NCBI GenBank assembly: GCA_963797835.1
Contig: CAWCRN010000026.1
Span: 186,001 to 250,000 of the forward strand
Origin: JBDTSW01 sp963797835
Lineage (GTDB): Bacteria; Actinomycetota; Thermoleophilia; Solirubrobacterales; 70-9
Direction: 5' to 3'
DNA: 64,000 nucleotides
Under the pieces are notes generated by a model that was given only the letters and a program-made list of their open reading frames with translations, was not told where the DNA came from and searched no databases. The first letter of the stretch is position 1. Each line of letters starts with the position of its first letter. This document shows positions 33,260 through 41,170 of the stretch, one piece after another. The position numbers and the translations under genes are program-made.

Positions 33260-34249
33260 GTGAGAAACAGGAACCTTTTGGTCGCTCTTGGAGCTTCCGT
33301 CGTGCTCTCGCTCGGCGTCGCCGCGTGCGGTGACGACGACGACGAGACCACCGCGGATGGCGGTACCGACGCGGGCTCCGTGCCCGCCGGAGACATCGCG
33401 ATGGACGGCTCGAGCACCGTGCAGCCGTTCGCCGAGGCAGCGGCGGAGCTCTTCAACGGGGAGAACCCCGACGTGAACATCAGTGTGGCCGCGGCCGGGA
33501 CCGGCGGCGGCTTCGAGAAGTTCTGCGCCGGCGAGACCGACATCTCCAACGCATCGCGTCCGATCGACCCGAAGGAGGAGGTCCCCCTCTGCGAGAAGGA
33601 CGGGATCACCTACACCGAGATCCAGGTCGCGAACGACGGCATCGCCGTGGTCACGAACCCGGCGGTGGAGATCTCCTGTCTCACGACCGACCAGCTCGCC
33701 GAGCTGTGGACCGACGACAAGGTCACCAACCTCGCCGACCTGGGTGACGACGCCGACACCGGCGAGCCGCTCCCCGACGTCGAGGTCAGCCTCTACGGGC
33801 CGGGCACCGACTCCGGGACGTTCGACTACTTCACCGACGTGATCAACGGTGAGGAGGGCGTCAGCCGCGAGGACTACCAGCCGTCCGAGGACGACAACCA
33901 GCTCGTCCAGGGCGTCGCCGGCGACGATGCGGCGTTGGGCTACTTCGGCTTCTCGTACTACGAGCAGAACGCCGACCAGCTCAACCTCGTCTCGGTCGAC
34001 GGCGGCGACGGCTGCGTCGAGCCCTCGAGCGAGACGATCCAGTCCGGCGAGTACACGCCGCTGTCGCGGCCACTGTTCATGTACCCGAACAACGAGAAGC
34101 TGACGGACGACAGCCTTCCCGTCGCCGGGTTCATGGAGTACGTGGTCGGCAACGCCGACTCGATCGCCGAGGCGGCCCTGATCGTCCCGATGGACGACAC
34201 CCAGGCATCGGACGCCCAGGCGGCCCTCGACGAGGGGCTCGGCTCGTAG
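33260..34249 (+). CDS. pstS: Phosphate ABC transporter substrate-binding lipoprotein PstS
   Basis: A 329-residue phosphate-binding lipoprotein, the external receptor of the high-affinity Pst system. The signal peptide ends with the lipobox GVAAC (lipidated C23), then an Asp/Thr-rich linker. The phosphate site is recognised by MDGSSTVQPF near residue 50, the GTGGGFEKFCAGETDISNASRP block, and the GPGTDSGTFDYF loop. The GTG at 33260 has GGAG five bases upstream. It is first in pstSCAB-phoU and lies downstream of a PHO-box-like site, so it is expected to be induced when phosphate is low. Confidence 0.97.
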   Translation: MRNRNLLVALGASVVLSLGVAACGDDDDETTADGGTDAGSVPAGDIAMDGSSTVQPFAEAAAELFNGENPDVNISVAAAGTGGGFEKFCAGETDISNASRPIDPKEEVPLCEKDGITYTEIQVANDGIAVVTNPAVEISCLTTDQLAELWTDDKVTNLADLGDDADTGEPLPDVEVSLYGPGTDSGTFDYFTDVINGEEGVSREDYQPSEDDNQLVQGVAGDDAALGYFGFSYYEQNADQLNLVSVDGGDGCVEPSSETIQSGEYTPLSRPLFMYPNNEKLTDDSLPVAGFMEYVVGNADSIAEAALIVPMDDTQASDAQAALDEGLGS

Positions 34250-34288
34250 GCCAGACCAGAGCCGGCTTCAAAGCCAAGCAAAGTAGCG

Positions 34289-35231
34289 GTGGAAGCCGGC
34301 ACACACGTGACAGGCGCGACGCCGGGAGGGCTTGGCCCTCTCGGCGTCAAGCGCCGCCGCTGGGGCGAGGAGGTCATCCGTGCCCTCCTGTTCCTCGCGG
34401 CCGCGATCTCGGTCCTGACCACCGTCGGGATCCTGGTCGCCCTCCTGGCGGAGTCGATCCCGTTCTTCCAGGAGGTGGGGACCAGGTTCTTCACCGACGA
34501 CAACTGGACCCCTCTGTTCGCCGACCCGCAGTTCGGGATCTGGCCGCTCCTGAACGGCACCTTCCTGATCACTGGAATCGCGATCCTGGTCGCGGTGCCG
34601 CTCGGCTTGGGCGCGGCGATCTACCTGTCCGAGTACGCCTCGCCGCGACGTGCGCAAGACCGTGAAGCCCATCCTCGAGGTGCTCGTGGGCGTGCCGACG
34701 GTGGTCTTCGGCTACTTCGCGCTCGCCTTCGTCACGCCCGAGATCCTCCAGGCGGTCGGGATCGACGTCCAGATCTACAACGCGCTGTCGGCCGGCCTCG
34801 TGATGGGGATCATGATCGTCCCCACCATCGCCTCGATCTCCGAGGACGCGATGCGCGCGGTGCCCCAGGGTCTGCGGGAGGGCGCCTACGGGATGGGCGC
34901 GACCAAGCGACAGGTCGCGACGCGCGTGGTCTTCCCGGCGGCGATCTCCGGGATCGTGGCCTCGATCGTGCTCGGCGTCTCTCGCGGCGTCGGCGAGACG
35001 ATGATCGTGCTGCTGGCCGCGGGCCTTCAGCCCAACACCGGGATCAACCCGCTCGAGGGGTACGCGACGATCACCACCTTCATGGGGGCGGCCGCCGACG
35101 GCGACAACCCCGCGGGCTCGATCGGCTACGAGTCGATCTTCGCCTGCGGCCTGATCCTGTTCGCGCTGACGCTGGTCATGAACATGATCGCGATCCGCTT
35201 CGTTCGCAGGTACCGGGAGGTGTACGAGTGA
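34289..35231 (+). CDS. pstC: Phosphate ABC transporter permease PstC (frameshifted)
   Basis: Inner-membrane permease, about 313 residues after repair. The N-terminal part (RALLFLAAAISVLTTVGILV, then FLITGIAILVAVPLGLGAAIYLSEYAS) and the C-terminal part (KPILEVLVGVPTVVFGYFAL, the EAA loop LREGAYGMGATKRQVATRVV, then SRGVGETMIVLLAAG) lie in different frames. A surplus C at 34643/34644 accounts for it: without it the junction reads EYASRDVRKTVKP. PstC pairs with PstA to form the phosphate channel. The start is GTG 34289, with a second GTG six codons later. Its stop overlaps the pstA start (GTGA). As a housekeeping gene in an otherwise intact operon it is probably functional. Confidence 0.9.
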
Positions 35232-36151
35232 CCCCTCCGCCTCCTCCACCGTCGGCCGACGCCGCCACGGTCCGGATGCCGGGGACGCAGTTCGTCCGCG
35301 AACGCTCGACCCGCCTCAAGGAGCTGGGGTTCGCGGTCCTCCTGTTGACGGCGCTCGGCATCGCGCTGCTAGTGCTGGTCGTGCTCCTGGTGGACGTTGC
35401 GATCGAGGGCGCCGGCAGCCTCAGCGGCGAGTTCCTCACCGGGACCCCGTCGCGGGTGGACCCGGCGAGCTCCGGCATCGCGCCCGCGATCATGGGGACG
35501 CTATGGCTGATGCTCGTCTGCGCCGCGTTCATCATCCCGGTGGGCGTCGCCAGCTCCGTCTATCTGGAGGAGTACGCCGACCGCGAGAACCGCTTCGCAC
35601 GTTTCGTCGAGGTCAACATCCAGAACCTCGCGGCGGTGCCGTCGATCGTCTACGGCGTGCTCGGCCTCGCCTTCCTGGTCCGCGGCCCGCTCAGCCTCGG
35701 AAACGTGGTCCTGGCCGGCGGGCTGACGCTCGGCCTGCTGGTGCTGCCGGTGGTGATCGTCGCCGGGCGCGAGGCGATCCGCGCCGTCCCGCCCTCGATC
35801 CGTGAGGGTTCGATGGCGCTTGGGGCGACCCAGTGGCAGACGATCTGGAAGCAGGTGCTGCCGGCGGCGATCCCCGGGATCGCGACCGGGACGATCCTCG
35901 CGCTGTCTCGTGCGATCGGGGAGACGGCACCCCTCATCGTGGTCGGAGCGATCGCGTTCGCGACCACCGCCGACACCGGCCTACTCCAGGAGTTCTCGGC
36001 GCTGCCGATCCAGATCTTCGGTTGGACCGCCGATCCCCAGGAGGAGTTCAAGTCGCTCGCTGCCGCAGCGATCATCGTCTTGATGGCGATCCTGCTGAGC
36101 ATGAACGCGATCGCGATCTGGCTACGAAATCGCTACGAACAGAAGTGGTAG
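35228..36151 (+). CDS. pstA: Phosphate ABC transporter permease PstA
   Basis: A 307-residue inner-membrane permease, the partner of PstC. A Pro-rich cytoplasmic N terminus (about 35 residues) precedes about six helices. LEEYADRENRFARFVEVNIQNLAAVPSIVYG is the characteristic PstA segment, and the EAA loop is REGSMALGATQWQTIWKQVLP followed by SRAIGETAPLIVVGA. The frame is intact. It starts with GTG overlapping the pstC stop and ends immediately before pstB. Confidence 0.96.
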   Translation: MTPPPPPPSADAATVRMPGTQFVRERSTRLKELGFAVLLLTALGIALLVLVVLLVDVAIEGAGSLSGEFLTGTPSRVDPASSGIAPAIMGTLWLMLVCAAFIIPVGVASSVYLEEYADRENRFARFVEVNIQNLAAVPSIVYGVLGLAFLVRGPLSLGNVVLAGGLTLGLLVLPVVIVAGREAIRAVPPSIREGSMALGATQWQTIWKQVLPAAIPGIATGTILALSRAIGETAPLIVVGAIAFATTADTGLLQEFSALPIQIFGWTADPQEEFKSLAAAAIIVLMAILLSMNAIAIWLRNRYEQKW

Positions 36152-37061
36152 GTGAGTAATGTGGAACGCACCGTGACCGACCCCGAGCAGACGAAGCCCG
36201 AGTCCGAACGCGAGACGCACGGGTTCGACCTGAGCGAGACCGTGGCCGAGACCCACCCAAGGGGGGCCGAGGGGTTGTCGAGGGAGCCGATCTTCGAGCT
36301 GAAGGACGTCAGCGTCCGCTACGACGGCAACCTCGCCGTCGACGACGTCAGCGCCGACTTCTACCGCAACCAGATCACGGCCCTGATCGGGCCGTCCGGC
36401 TGCGGCAAGTCGACCCTGATCCGCTGCCTCAACCGCATGAACGACCTGATCCCGGCCGCGAGCGTCGACGGCGAGATCATCTACCACGGCCAGAACCTCT
36501 ACGACGGACAACGTCGACCCGGTCGAGGTGCGCAAGCGGATCGGCATGGTCTTCCAGAAGCCGAACCCGTTCCCGAAGTCGATCTACGACAACATCGCCT
36601 TCGGTCCCCGCATCCTCGGGATGGAGGGCGACATGGACGAGATCGTCGAGCGGGCACTGCGCGGCGCGGCCCTCTGGGACGAGGTGAAGGACCGGCTCGA
36701 GGACAATGCCTTCGGGATGTCGGGCGGCCAGCAGCAGCGCCTCTGCATCGCGCGCTGCATGGCGGTCAACCCCGACGTGATCCTGATGGACGAGCCATGC
36801 TCGGCCCTCGACCCGATCTCAACCGGGAAGATCGAGGACCTGATGATGGAGCTCAAGGAGCGCTTCTCGATCGTCATCGTCACGCACAACATGCAGCAGG
36901 CGGCGCGCGTCTCGGACATGACCGCGTTCCTGATCGTCGAGCTGGACTCGACCGAGAAGAACCGCTGGGGCCGGATCATCGAGTACGACGTGACCGAGAA
37001 GATCTTCACGAACCCCTCCGACAAGCGCACCGAGGACTACGTGTCCGGGAAGGTGGGCTGA
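36152..37061 (+). CDS. pstB: Phosphate ABC transporter ATPase PstB (frameshifted)
   Basis: The Pst ATPase, about 302 residues after repair, which energises phosphate import. A surplus G at 36506/36507 splits it: upstream lie the Walker A motif GPSGCGKST and NRMNDLIPAA, downstream VRKRIGMVFQKPNPFPKS, the signature MSGGQQQRL, Walker B VILMDEPCSALDP and the switch IVTHNMQQAARVSD. All are hallmarks of PstB. The N terminus has an unusual acidic extension of about 45 residues before the ABC domain. The start may be GTG 36152 or GTG 36161; the latter has better spacing to GGTGAG. The stop overlaps the phoU ATG. Confidence 0.92.
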
Positions 37062-37768
37062 TGCCGACCGAGACTCGCATCGCCTATCAGGAAGAGCTCC
37101 AGAAGCTGGAGGCGCACGCGCTCGAGGGCCTCGACATCGTGGTCGCCTCGATCGACCGCACGAACGAGGCCGTCCAGCACCAGGATGTCGAGCTCGCGGA
37201 GCTCGTGATCGCGTCCGACGACGTGATCGACGGCCGCTACCTCGAGGTCCACCAGTCGATTCTCACCCTGCTCGCCACCCAGGCGCCCGTGGCATCCGAT
37301 CTGCGGCTGATCGCGGCCCTCCTGCACGTGATGAAGTGCATGGAGCGCATAGGCGACCAATGCGTGAACATCGCCAAGCTGATCCCGATCGCCGGCCACG
37401 AGCCGCCAGCCGACGAGCAGATGCTGAGCGACATCCTGACGATGGGCACGGCCGTGCGCGAGCAGGTCCGCCAGTCGAAGCGGGCGTTCGAGAACCGCGA
37501 CGTCGAACTCGCCCGCGACCTCGTCCGCCAGGACGACGTGGTCGACAACCTCAACCGCGAATGCTTCCGGCGCGCGATTCAGATCGGCGACTCCGAGGAC
37601 CGCCGCGAGTGGGCGATGACGATGATGCTGATCGCCCGCGCGATCGAGCGCATCGGCGACAACTCGGTGGACGTCGGCGAGCAGGTCGCGTTCCTTGTCA
37701 CCGGCCTCTTCCGGGAGTTCGAGGACGCCTCGCACCCCAGCGAGGGCCTCGGCCAGATCCCGGCGTAG
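37061..37768 (+). CDS. phoU: Phosphate signalling complex protein PhoU
   Basis: A 235-residue all-helical protein with two PhoU repeats. Each repeat's metal-binding motif is visible: ALLHVMKCMERIGDQCVNIAK in the first half and MMLIARAIERIGDNSVDVGE in the second. PhoU binds the Pst transporter and the sensor kinase and represses the phosphate regulon when phosphate is plentiful; it also limits toxic phosphate uptake. ATG at 37061 overlaps the pstB stop, and the operon ends here, ten bases before the converging TIM-barrel gene. Confidence 0.97.
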   Translation: MPTETRIAYQEELQKLEAHALEGLDIVVASIDRTNEAVQHQDVELAELVIASDDVIDGRYLEVHQSILTLLATQAPVASDLRLIAALLHVMKCMERIGDQCVNIAKLIPIAGHEPPADEQMLSDILTMGTAVREQVRQSKRAFENRDVELARDLVRQDDVVDNLNRECFRRAIQIGDSEDRREWAMTMMLIARAIERIGDNSVDVGEQVAFLVTGLFREFEDASHPSEGLGQIPA

Positions 37769-37777
37769 GCCCGAGCG

Positions 37778-38677
37778 CTACGAGCCGGGCGCGACCGCCC
37801 GCCGCAGCGAGGCCAGCGCCTCGGCGGCGCGGGGCCGGAACGGCGGGTGGATCTCGAGCACCAGCGGGGCGCGGTGGGCAGCCAGGCGGGACGCCAGGCG
37901 CTCCCAGGGCAGGGTGCCGCGGCCGGGGGGCAGGTGGAGGTCCAGCTTCAACGGGTCGACGCCCAGCGCGGTGGGCCCGCCGGCCCGCCGGGCGCCCAGG
38001 TTGTCGTGGAGGTGGAACATGCAGGTGACGTCGAGGACCGGCTCGACCAGCCGCTCGATCGAGGTCCGCCTCTGGTCCGCCGTGACGTGGGCGTGCCCGA
38101 GGTCGAGGCACAGGCCCACCCGGTCGGAACCGATCCGGTTGGCCAGCCCGCGCAGGCTCATCGGGTTCGCGGAGAGCATCTCGGGGCCCGGGTAGACGGG
38201 CGCGAGGTTCTCGATCGCGATCGTGACTCCCAGGCGCTCGGCGCGGCCGGCGAGCGCCGTCAGGGAGCGCGACTCGCACCGCAGCCGATCCTCGCCAGCC
38301 GGAGCGTCGGGCAGCGCCAGGGCGTGGTAGACGACGAACTCGGCTCCGATCTCGGCGGCGTAGCCGAGCAGCCCCTCGAAGGCCCGATCACCGTCGCGGC
38401 TGCCGGCGCGCAGGCCCTGGGGGGAGTGGACGACGCATCCGAGCCCCGTCGTCGCGAGCGCCTCGCCGAGTGCCCCGCCGTGGCGTGTGCACGCGCGCGG
38501 GTCTGCCAGCACCGAGGCGGGCGGTGCGTGAACCTGGGTCCAGGCGAACCCTGCCGCCTCCAGGCTCTTGAGAAGCGGCGCCGACGCCCACCAGTCCTGG
38601 GGAACGGTGAGCCCGGCGCGCCCGGCGAGGGCGTCGCGGCGCTGAGAGCGATCCTGGGTCGCCTCTGCGACGGGCAT
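37778..38677 (-). CDS. Sugar phosphate isomerase/epimerase-like TIM barrel (AP endonuclease family 2)
   Basis: A 299-residue xylose-isomerase-like TIM barrel. Metal-ligand segments appear in order: GAEFVVYHALALP, VTIAIENLAPVY (Glu), GLCLDLGHAHV (Asp-His), VTCMFHLHDNLG (His-x-His-Asp) and LVLEIHPPF (final Glu). Members are endonuclease IV or sugar isomerases/epimerases; the lack of a DNA-binding loop pattern favours a sugar or sugar-phosphate substrate. ATG at 38677. It is divergent from ppx and its start lies 36 bases from the four-unit PHO-like box, which is oriented toward this gene, so phosphate control is possible. Confidence 0.87.
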   Translation of the reverse strand: MPVAEATQDRSQRRDALAGRAGLTVPQDWWASAPLLKSLEAAGFAWTQVHAPPASVLADPRACTRHGGALGEALATTGLGCVVHSPQGLRAGSRDGDRAFEGLLGYAAEIGAEFVVYHALALPDAPAGEDRLRCESRSLTALAGRAERLGVTIAIENLAPVYPGPEMLSANPMSLRGLANRIGSDRVGLCLDLGHAHVTADQRRTSIERLVEPVLDVTCMFHLHDNLGARRAGGPTALGVDPLKLDLHLPPGRGTLPWERLASRLAAHRAPLVLEIHPPFRPRAAEALASLRRAVAPGS

Positions 38678-38712
38678 GCACGGCGAAGGTAGGCCCGCCC
38701 CGAGGCGATCCG

Positions 38713-38751
38713 GTGAAGTCCCCGTAAAGTCCGTGTAAACGCGGTGTTACC
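38713..38751 (-). promoter_or_regulatory. Four-unit PHO-box-like array between the TIM-barrel gene and ppx
   Basis: GTGAAG (38713), GTAAAG (38724), GTAAAC (38735) and GTTACC (38746) are spaced exactly 11 bases. On the minus strand three of them read GTTTAC, CTTTAC and CTTCAC. The array lies 36 bases from the TIM-barrel start and 61 bases before the ppx ATG, so it could serve either gene. Confidence 0.6.
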
Positions 38752-38812
38752 GGGCTTCCTGCGCCATTGAGCGCATCCGCCTGTTCTGCCAAGATCGAAC
38801 CCTGGGTCTTTC

Positions 38813-39718
38813 ATGCTCTGCGCCGCGATCGACATAGGCTCGAACACGACCCGGGTGCTCGTCGCCGAGCCCGAGGACGGGCAGCTCCGAACGGTGATGG
38901 AGCAGCGCGCCTACACGCGGATAGGCAAGGACTCGAAGCAGGACGGGGCGATCTCGGCGCCAAAGGTGGCCGAGGTGGCGGAGGTCGTGTCGACGCAGGT
39001 CCGCCTCGCCGAGGAGCTGGGCGCGAAGGCGATCCGAACCGTGGCCACCGCGGCCATCCGCGAGGCGACCAACACGGACGAGGTGGCCACGGAGATCGGC
39101 CGCGTGGCCGGGGTCGACGTCGAGGTGCTGAGCGAGGAGGAGGAGGGCCGGCTCGCCTTCATCGGCGCGACGAAGACGCTGGGGCATCCGGTCGAGGGGG
39201 AGGTCGCGGTCGTCGACGTCGGCGGGGGCTCCTCGGAGATCGTGTTCGGCACGGTCGCGGGAGGGGTCAGCCTGGTCCGGTCGTTCAAGATCGGATCCGG
39301 CCAGCTCACCGAGGACCACGTGACCCAGGATCCCCCCTCCGCCTCGGAGATCCGGGCGCTGCGCGACGCGATCGCCGACGCTTTCGCGGAGGTCGAGGTC
39401 GAGCGGCCCGAGCAGGCGGTGGCCGTCGGCGGCAGCGCCACCTCGCTGCGCAAGCTGGTGGGGGCGGTGCTCGAGTACGAGACCTTGGAGCGGGGGGTCC
39501 GGGTGCTGAGCGGCGACCCGATCGCCGACGTCGCGCGCCGCTTCGAGCTGGACCCGCGCCGGGTGCAGATGCTCCCGGCCGGCGTGCTGCTGCTTGAGAA
39601 GCTCTCCGAGCTGTTGGGCCAGCCGCTCCAGATCGGCAAGGGCGGGTTGCGCGAGGGCGTGATCCTCACGCTGCTCAACGGCGCCGCCAACGGCGCTCAC
39701 ACGGCCATAGCGGCGTAG
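38813..39718 (+). CDS. ppx: Exopolyphosphatase (Ppx/GppA family)
   Basis: A 301-residue ASKHA-fold phosphatase that removes terminal phosphate from polyphosphate or converts pppGpp to ppGpp. The phosphate-1 loop AIDIGSNTTRVLV (5-17), TVATAAIREATN, EVLSEEEEGRLAFIG (catalytic Glu), phosphate-2 VVDVGGGSSEIVFG and the AVGGSATSL adenosine-like segment are all seen. It has the short two-domain form common in actinobacteria, lacking the C-terminal HD-like domain of E. coli Ppx. It is downstream of a four-unit PHO-box-like site, with two CHAD genes after it and ppk 7.7 kb further on, which favours polyphosphate as the substrate. Confidence 0.95.
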   Translation: MLCAAIDIGSNTTRVLVAEPEDGQLRTVMEQRAYTRIGKDSKQDGAISAPKVAEVAEVVSTQVRLAEELGAKAIRTVATAAIREATNTDEVATEIGRVAGVDVEVLSEEEEGRLAFIGATKTLGHPVEGEVAVVDVGGGSSEIVFGTVAGGVSLVRSFKIGSGQLTEDHVTQDPPSASEIRALRDAIADAFAEVEVERPEQAVAVGGSATSLRKLVGAVLEYETLERGVRVLSGDPIADVARRFELDPRRVQMLPAGVLLLEKLSELLGQPLQIGKGGLREGVILTLLNGAANGAHTAIAA

Positions 39719-39866
39719 CGCCCACGGGGCCGCACCGAGGGAGAGCGAGCCGGGCGTTTGCGGATTGAGTGAGCGATTGACCACCTATACGGTGGTGAAC
39801 CCTGCACTCATCGACGGAAGCCGTCGACGCTTCCCCTACCCAGCCCATGGCGGTCTGCGGACGAGC

Positions 39867-39894
39867 GTTCACGGTTGCGCCCTCGGTGGTTACC
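39867..39894 (+). promoter_or_regulatory. Weak PHO-like repeats before the CHAD genes
   Basis: GTTCAC (39867-39872) and GTTACC (39889-39894) are two 11-bp periods apart, the middle unit (CGCCCT) being degenerate. They end 10 bases before the first CHAD ATG, overlapping where a ribosome-binding site would be. Upstream, ACCACC-TATAC-GGTGGT (39780-39796) forms a small dyad. Confidence 0.3.
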
Positions 39895-39904
39895 CTCACT
39901 CCTC

Positions 39905-40456
39905 ATGGCGAGGGCGAGACCTATTCCCGACCTTTCGGCTGAGGAGCCCATGTCACTGGGGGCGGCCCGGATCCTTGCGGTCCGCACCGAGGAGCTGCTC
40001 GAGCACTCGCGCGACGTGCTCGACCTGGGCGACATCGAGCGCTTGCACTCGATGCGGGTGGCGACCCGTCGGCTTCGGGCCGCGCTCGAGGTGTTCGAGG
40101 CGTGCTTCCCCCGTAAGACCCACCGGACGGTGCTCGGTGAGGTGAAGGAGCTGGCGGATGCCCTGGGGGAGCGGCGCGACCGCGATGTCGCGATCGGCTT
40201 CCTGAGCTCCTTCTCCGAGCAGCTCTCGGCGCCGGACCGGCGCGGCATCTCCAGCCTCGTGGTGACCCTGCAGCTCGAGCAGGCCGACGCCAACGAGGCG
40301 TTGCGCCCCTACGTCGCCCGCGAGCGGGTGGAGAGCCTGTGCGAGCGCCTGCGCGAGCTGGCGGAGGACGCCCGTGCGACCGAGGGGCCGACGGAGGCGA
40401 GCGTCGAGGACCTGTTCGCCGACTCGGCCGGGAACGGGGCGGGGGCGATCGGATGA
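39905..40456 (+). CDS. CHAD domain protein (first of two)
   Basis: A 183-residue protein consisting of one CHAD-type helical unit. It starts at the ATG at 39905. Conserved His and basic residues lie in DIERLHSMRVATRRLRAALEVF, and the following ELADALGERRDRDVAIGFL segment matches the family. CHAD domains bind polyphosphate through their positive surface and associate with polyphosphate granules. The 4-base overlap with the next gene (ATGA) and the location between ppx and ppk support a role in polyphosphate storage. A full CHAD domain usually has two such helical repeats, so the two adjacent genes may be halves that work together. Confidence 0.86.
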   Translation: MARARPIPDLSAEEPMSLGAARILAVRTEELLEHSRDVLDLGDIERLHSMRVATRRLRAALEVFEACFPRKTHRTVLGEVKELADALGERRDRDVAIGFLSSFSEQLSAPDRRGISSLVVTLQLEQADANEALRPYVARERVESLCERLRELAEDARATEGPTEASVEDLFADSAGNGAGAIG

Positions 40457-41163
40457 AGGCCAAGCGGGTCAAGAAGCTCGATCCCGCAGCGCCGCTCGCC
40501 GAGAACGCTGCCCGCATCGTGCGCGTGCGGCTGGGCGAGCTGCGGGGGTTCGCGCCCGAGGCGCTCGAGCCACGGAGCTCCCGCGCTCAGCACGACATGA
40601 GGATCGCCGCCAAGCGCATCCGCTACGTGCTGGAGGCGACGGAGCTGTGCTTTGGCACCTCGGGGCCCACGGCGCGCCGCCGTGCCCGCGACCTGCAGGG
40701 CGTGCTGGGCGACCTGCACGACTGCGACGTGATGCTGCCGCGGGTCGAGCGCCACCTGGCCGAGCTGCGCGAGCTGGACGCCGATGCCGTTCGCGCCCAC
40801 GCCGGCGACGCTCCTGACCTCGACGCCGAACTGGCTGCACGCGCGCCGCATCGCACCGCCTACCGCGGCCTCGACGTCCTCAGCGTCTACCTCGGCGCGC
40901 GCCGGAAGCTGCTCTTCGACCGCTTCGCCGAGCTCTGGGTCGACCTCGACCGCAGAGGGGTCTGGGATGCCCTGGACCGCTCGGCAACGCGGGTGCTGCG
41001 CGAGGCCAAGGAGCGCCGGCGGGCCGCCGAGCGCGCCGCCGAGGCAGAGCGTGAGCTCGCCGAGGCCGAACGGGCCGAGCGCGAGGCGGCCGAGCGCGCC
41101 CGTCAGGCCGCGGCCGAGCTGGCCGAGGCCGAGCGGGCCCGGCGGGGCGGCGCGCTACCCTGA
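40453..41163 (+). CDS. CHAD domain protein with C-terminal coiled coil (second of two)
   Basis: A 236-residue protein. Residues 1 to about 165 form the second CHAD-like unit: a Lys-rich start (MKAKRVKKLDP), then RAQHDMRIAAKRIRYVLEATEL with the conserved His and Arg/Lys pattern, and DLQGVLGDLHDCDVML. The last 60 residues are an uninterrupted Glu/Ala/Arg coiled coil (ERRRAAERAAEAEREL and onward). The split of one CHAD domain over two overlapping genes, with a coiled coil on the second half, suggests a heteromeric, self-associating polyphosphate-binding scaffold. That assembly is inference. Confidence 0.85.
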   Translation: MKAKRVKKLDPAAPLAENAARIVRVRLGELRGFAPEALEPRSSRAQHDMRIAAKRIRYVLEATELCFGTSGPTARRRARDLQGVLGDLHDCDVMLPRVERHLAELRELDADAVRAHAGDAPDLDAELAARAPHRTAYRGLDVLSVYLGARRKLLFDRFAELWVDLDRRGVWDALDRSATRVLREAKERRRAAERAAEAERELAEAERAEREAAERARQAAAELAEAERARRGGALP

Positions 41164-41170
41164 TCCTCCT

